A stretch of 64,000 nucleotides of DNA from Membranipora membranacea. Lineage: Eukaryota > Bryozoa > Gymnolaemata > Cheilostomatida > Membraniporidae. The stretch's first letter is position 1; every line of letters begins with the position of its first letter. Both the position numbers and the translations under genes were made by a program. The stretch spans positions 23,844,162 to 23,908,161 of the forward strand of contig OU612067.1 of the NCBI GenBank assembly GCA_914767715.1, in the 5' to 3' direction. The notes under the pieces were generated by a model. That model saw only the letters and a list, made by a program, of their open reading frames with translations, made no database searches and had not been told where the DNA came from. This document shows, in pieces, positions 62,101 to 64,000 of the stretch.

Positions 62101-63856
62101 TTTGATCTGAGCGAAAAAAAAGCGTGATACCCACCCTTGGTATTATTTTGAAAATTTCAAGTCAGCTTAATTACCGCCCTATTAATCCGAGGATTCCAAT
62201 ATTCTGGATTTTGAATAAGGCCGATAAGAGCTTGAACTGGTTGGAGTTTGATAAAGATTCGAGAGAGTTTTAATTTTTGATGTTGCCGTATGGCATGTTT
62301 GTTTTTTAGCAAAAGTGACCCTTATTAAAACGGACGCTGACGGAGAATGAAAAGCCGCAGAGGCAAACGGTTTGCTGATTCGAGATAAGCAGAAGTTGCT
62401 CCTCCTCATGAGGTGAGTTAGAAGCAAATCTATTTTTTGATCTGAGCGAAAAAAAAGCGTGATACCCACCCTTGGTATTATTTTGAAAATTTCAAGTCAG
62501 CTTAATTACCGCCCTATTAATCCGAGGATTCCAATATTCTGGATTTTGAATAAGGCCGATAAGAGCTTGAACTGGTTGGAGTTTGATAAAGATTCGAGAG
62601 AGTTTTAATTTTTGATGTTGCCGTATGGCATGTTTGTTTTTTAGCAAAAGTGACCCTTATTAAAACGGACGCTGACGGAGAATGAAAAGCCGCAGAGGCA
62701 AACGGTTTGCTGATTCGAGATAAGCAGAAGTTGCTCCTCCTCATGAGGTGAGTTAGAAGCAAATCTATTTTTTGATCTGAGCGAAAAAAAAGCGTGATAC
62801 CCACCCTTGGTATTATTTTGAAAATTTCAAGTCAGCTTAATTACCGCCCTATTAATCCGAGGATTCCAATATTCTGGATTTTGAATAAGGCCGATAAGAG
62901 CTTGAACTGGTTGGAGTTTGATAAAGATTCGAGAGAGTTTTAATTTTTGATGTTGCCGTATGGCATGTTTTTTTTTTAGCAAAAGTGACCCTTATTAAAA
63001 CGGACGCTGACGGAGAATGAAAAGCCGCAGAGGCAAACGGTTTGCTGATTCGAGATAAGCAGAAGTTGCTCCTCCTCATGAGGTGAGTTAGAAGCAAATC
63101 TATTTTTTGATCTGAGCGAAAAAAAAGCGTGATACCCACCCTTGGTATTATTTTGAAAATTTCAAGTCAGCTTAATTACCGCCCTATTAATCCGAGGATT
63201 CCAATATTCTGGATTTTGAATAAGGCCGATAAGAGCTTGATCTGGTTGGAGTTTGATAAAGATTCGAGAGAGTTTTAATTTTTGATGTTGCCGTATGGCA
63301 TGTTTGTATTTTAGCAAAAGTGACCCTTATTAAAACGGACGCTGACGGAGAATGAAAAGCCGCAGAGGCAAACGGTTTGCTGATTCGAGATAAGCAGAAG
63401 TTGCTCCTCCTCATGAGGTGAGTTAGAAGCAAATCTATTTTTTGATCTGAGCGAAAAAAAAGCGTGATACCCACCCTTGGTATTATTTTGAAAATTTCAA
63501 GTCAGCTTAATTACCGCCCTATTAATCCGAGGATTCCAATATTCTGGATTTTGAATAAGGCCGATAAGAGCTTGAACTGGTTGGAGTTTGATAAAGATTC
63601 GAGAGAGTTTTAATTTTTGATGTTGCCGTATGGCATGTTTTTTTTTTAGCAAAAGTGACCCTTATTAAAACGGACGCTGACGGAGAATGAAAAGCCGCAG
63701 AGGCAAACGGTTTGCTGATTCGAGATAAGCAGAAGTTGCTCCTCCTCATGAGGTGAGTTAGAAGCAAATCTATTTTTTGATCTGAGCGAAAAAAAAGCGT
63801 GATACCCACCCTTGGTATTATTTTGAAAATTTCAAGTCAGCTTAATTACCGCCCTA

Positions 63857-64000
63857 TTAATCCGAGGATTCCAATATTCTGGATTTTGAATAAGGCCGAT
63901 AAGAGCTTGAACTGGTTGGAGTTTGATAAAGATTCGAGAGAGTTTTAATTTTTGATGTTGCCGTATGGCATGTTTTTTTTTTAGCAAAAGTGACCCTTAT
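63857..64000. repeat. Right partial monomer (subfamily B)
   Basis: These are the first 144 bases of a B monomer, ending after CCCTTAT, with a T10 tract. The array runs beyond the window. Confidence 0.95.

Larger units (their letters stand above)
1..64000. repeat. Head-to-tail satellite DNA array, 335-bp monomer, about 191 copies
   Basis: The whole window is one tandem array. Using the TTA of TTAATCCG as monomer start, I placed 190 complete monomers: 131 x 335, 52 x 334, 5 x 336, 1 x 332 and 1 x 326 bp, which sum exactly to the distance from 266 to 63857. All are in the same orientation with no foreign insertion. Most 334-bp forms come from one A fewer in an A8 run (GCGAAAAAAAAGCG); a few have one T fewer in a T10 run or another single-base loss. 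The 336-bp forms gain a T. Copies differ by only a few substitutions, so homogenisation is strong. Known biology: arrays like this form centromeric, pericentromeric or subtelomeric heterochromatin in eukaryotes. The chromosome position and species cannot be read from the window, and I do not recognise the satellite family. Confidence 0.98.
58841..64000. repeat. Subfamily B satellite block (15 complete monomers plus a partial)
   Basis: Starts: 58841, 59167, 59502, 59837, 60172, 60507, 60842, 61177, 61512, 61847, 62182, 62517, 62852, 63187, 63522, 63857. Seven diagnostic differences from A: GCTGCAGT to GTTGCCGT (two bases), CCCTAATT to CCCTTATT, GCAGGAG to GCAGAAG, CTCCTGAGG to CTCATGAGG, CTTATTT to CTTAATT, and ACCACCC to ACCGCCC. 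This is about 2% divergence. PstI is lost and a BspHI site (TCATGA) is gained. The T10 tract reads TTTGTTTTTT in eight monomers (59167, 59502, 59837, 60842, 61847, 62182, 62517, 63187) and T10 in the other eight. All are A8-type apart from an AAAAAATAG form in 59502. The block continues past the window end. Confidence 0.95.

Noticed and set aside
266-63809. A minus-strand open frame of about 81-103 codons in nearly every monomer
   Set aside because: The frames start only at GTG or TTG, with no internal Met. They switch between 81, 95, 99 and 103 codons with single-base A or T run changes, and the 334/335-bp period is not a multiple of three. Substitutions show no preference for silent sites. 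They reflect one monomer repeated, not a gene family.
1-64000. A giant tandem-repeat protein or repetitive gene
   Set aside because: A 335-bp unit shifts frame each copy, and stops occur in every frame once per monomer or more.
1-64000. CRISPR array
   Set aside because: The unit is 335 bp with no short repeat and unique spacer structure; the whole unit is conserved.
1-64000. Ribosomal intergenic spacer subrepeats or 5S gene array
   Set aside because: No rRNA segment is recognisable, and 64 kb passes without any unit other than the monomer.
1-64000. Transposon origin or embedded mobile element
   Set aside because: No terminal inverted repeats, target duplications or coding remnants were seen in the monomer or between monomers.
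1-64000. Telomeric or subtelomeric simple repeats
   Set aside because: No runs of TTAGGG, TTTAGGG, TTAGG or similar were seen on either strand.

Overview
The window is a single uninterrupted satellite DNA array. From end to end it holds one 335-bp unit repeated head to tail, always in the same orientation. With the conserved TTAATCCG motif taken as phase zero, there are 190 complete monomers (266 to 63856), a left partial (1-265) and a right partial (63857-64000). The complete monomers are 131 of 335 bp, 52 of 334 bp, 5 of 336 bp, one of 332 bp and one of 326 bp. These sum exactly to the 63,591 bp they cover. There is no gene, RNA gene, transposon, inversion or unrelated spacer.

The host is almost certainly a eukaryote, and the locus is constitutive heterochromatin: a centromere, pericentromere, subtelomere, or sex- or B-chromosome block. 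The species cannot be named from the sequence. The consensus monomer is 39% GC. Its 11 CpGs against about 12.5 expected give no sign of strong methylation-driven CpG loss. The 335-bp length is close to two nucleosome repeats. Copies usually differ at zero to three positions, so the array is young or heavily homogenised.

The real content is the variation laid over this monotony. Layout from left to right:
(1) 266-9970 is copy 1 of a large duplication, with alternating 334/335-bp monomers and a 7-mer higher-order repeat (HOR).
(2) 9971-13650 is mostly plain 335-bp monomers.
(3) 13651-24025 is copy 2 of the large duplication, offset 13,385 and then 13,720 bp.
(4) 24026-27706 has a 334/335/335 trimer rhythm.
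(5) 27707-33058 holds two 8-mers of 2,676 bp.
(6) 33059-36405 is mixed.
(7) 36406-41761 holds two near-identical 8-mers of 2,678 bp.
(8) 42432-48459 holds two 9-mers of 3,014 bp.
(9) 50804-53483 holds two 4-mers of 1,340 bp; part of this block reappears at 56832-58840.
(10) 58841-64000 is a distinct monomer subfamily (B). It starts at a sharp junction and differs from the rest (A) at seven diagnostic positions.

Nothing here works as a gene set. Points of biological interest are a CENP-B-box-like motif (8 of 9 core bases) in A monomers that is weakened in B, short dyad symmetries next to it, and the layered record of local amplifications. Long open frames on the minus strand recur in every monomer, but they start only at GTG or TTG, shift frame between monomers and are not credible genes.
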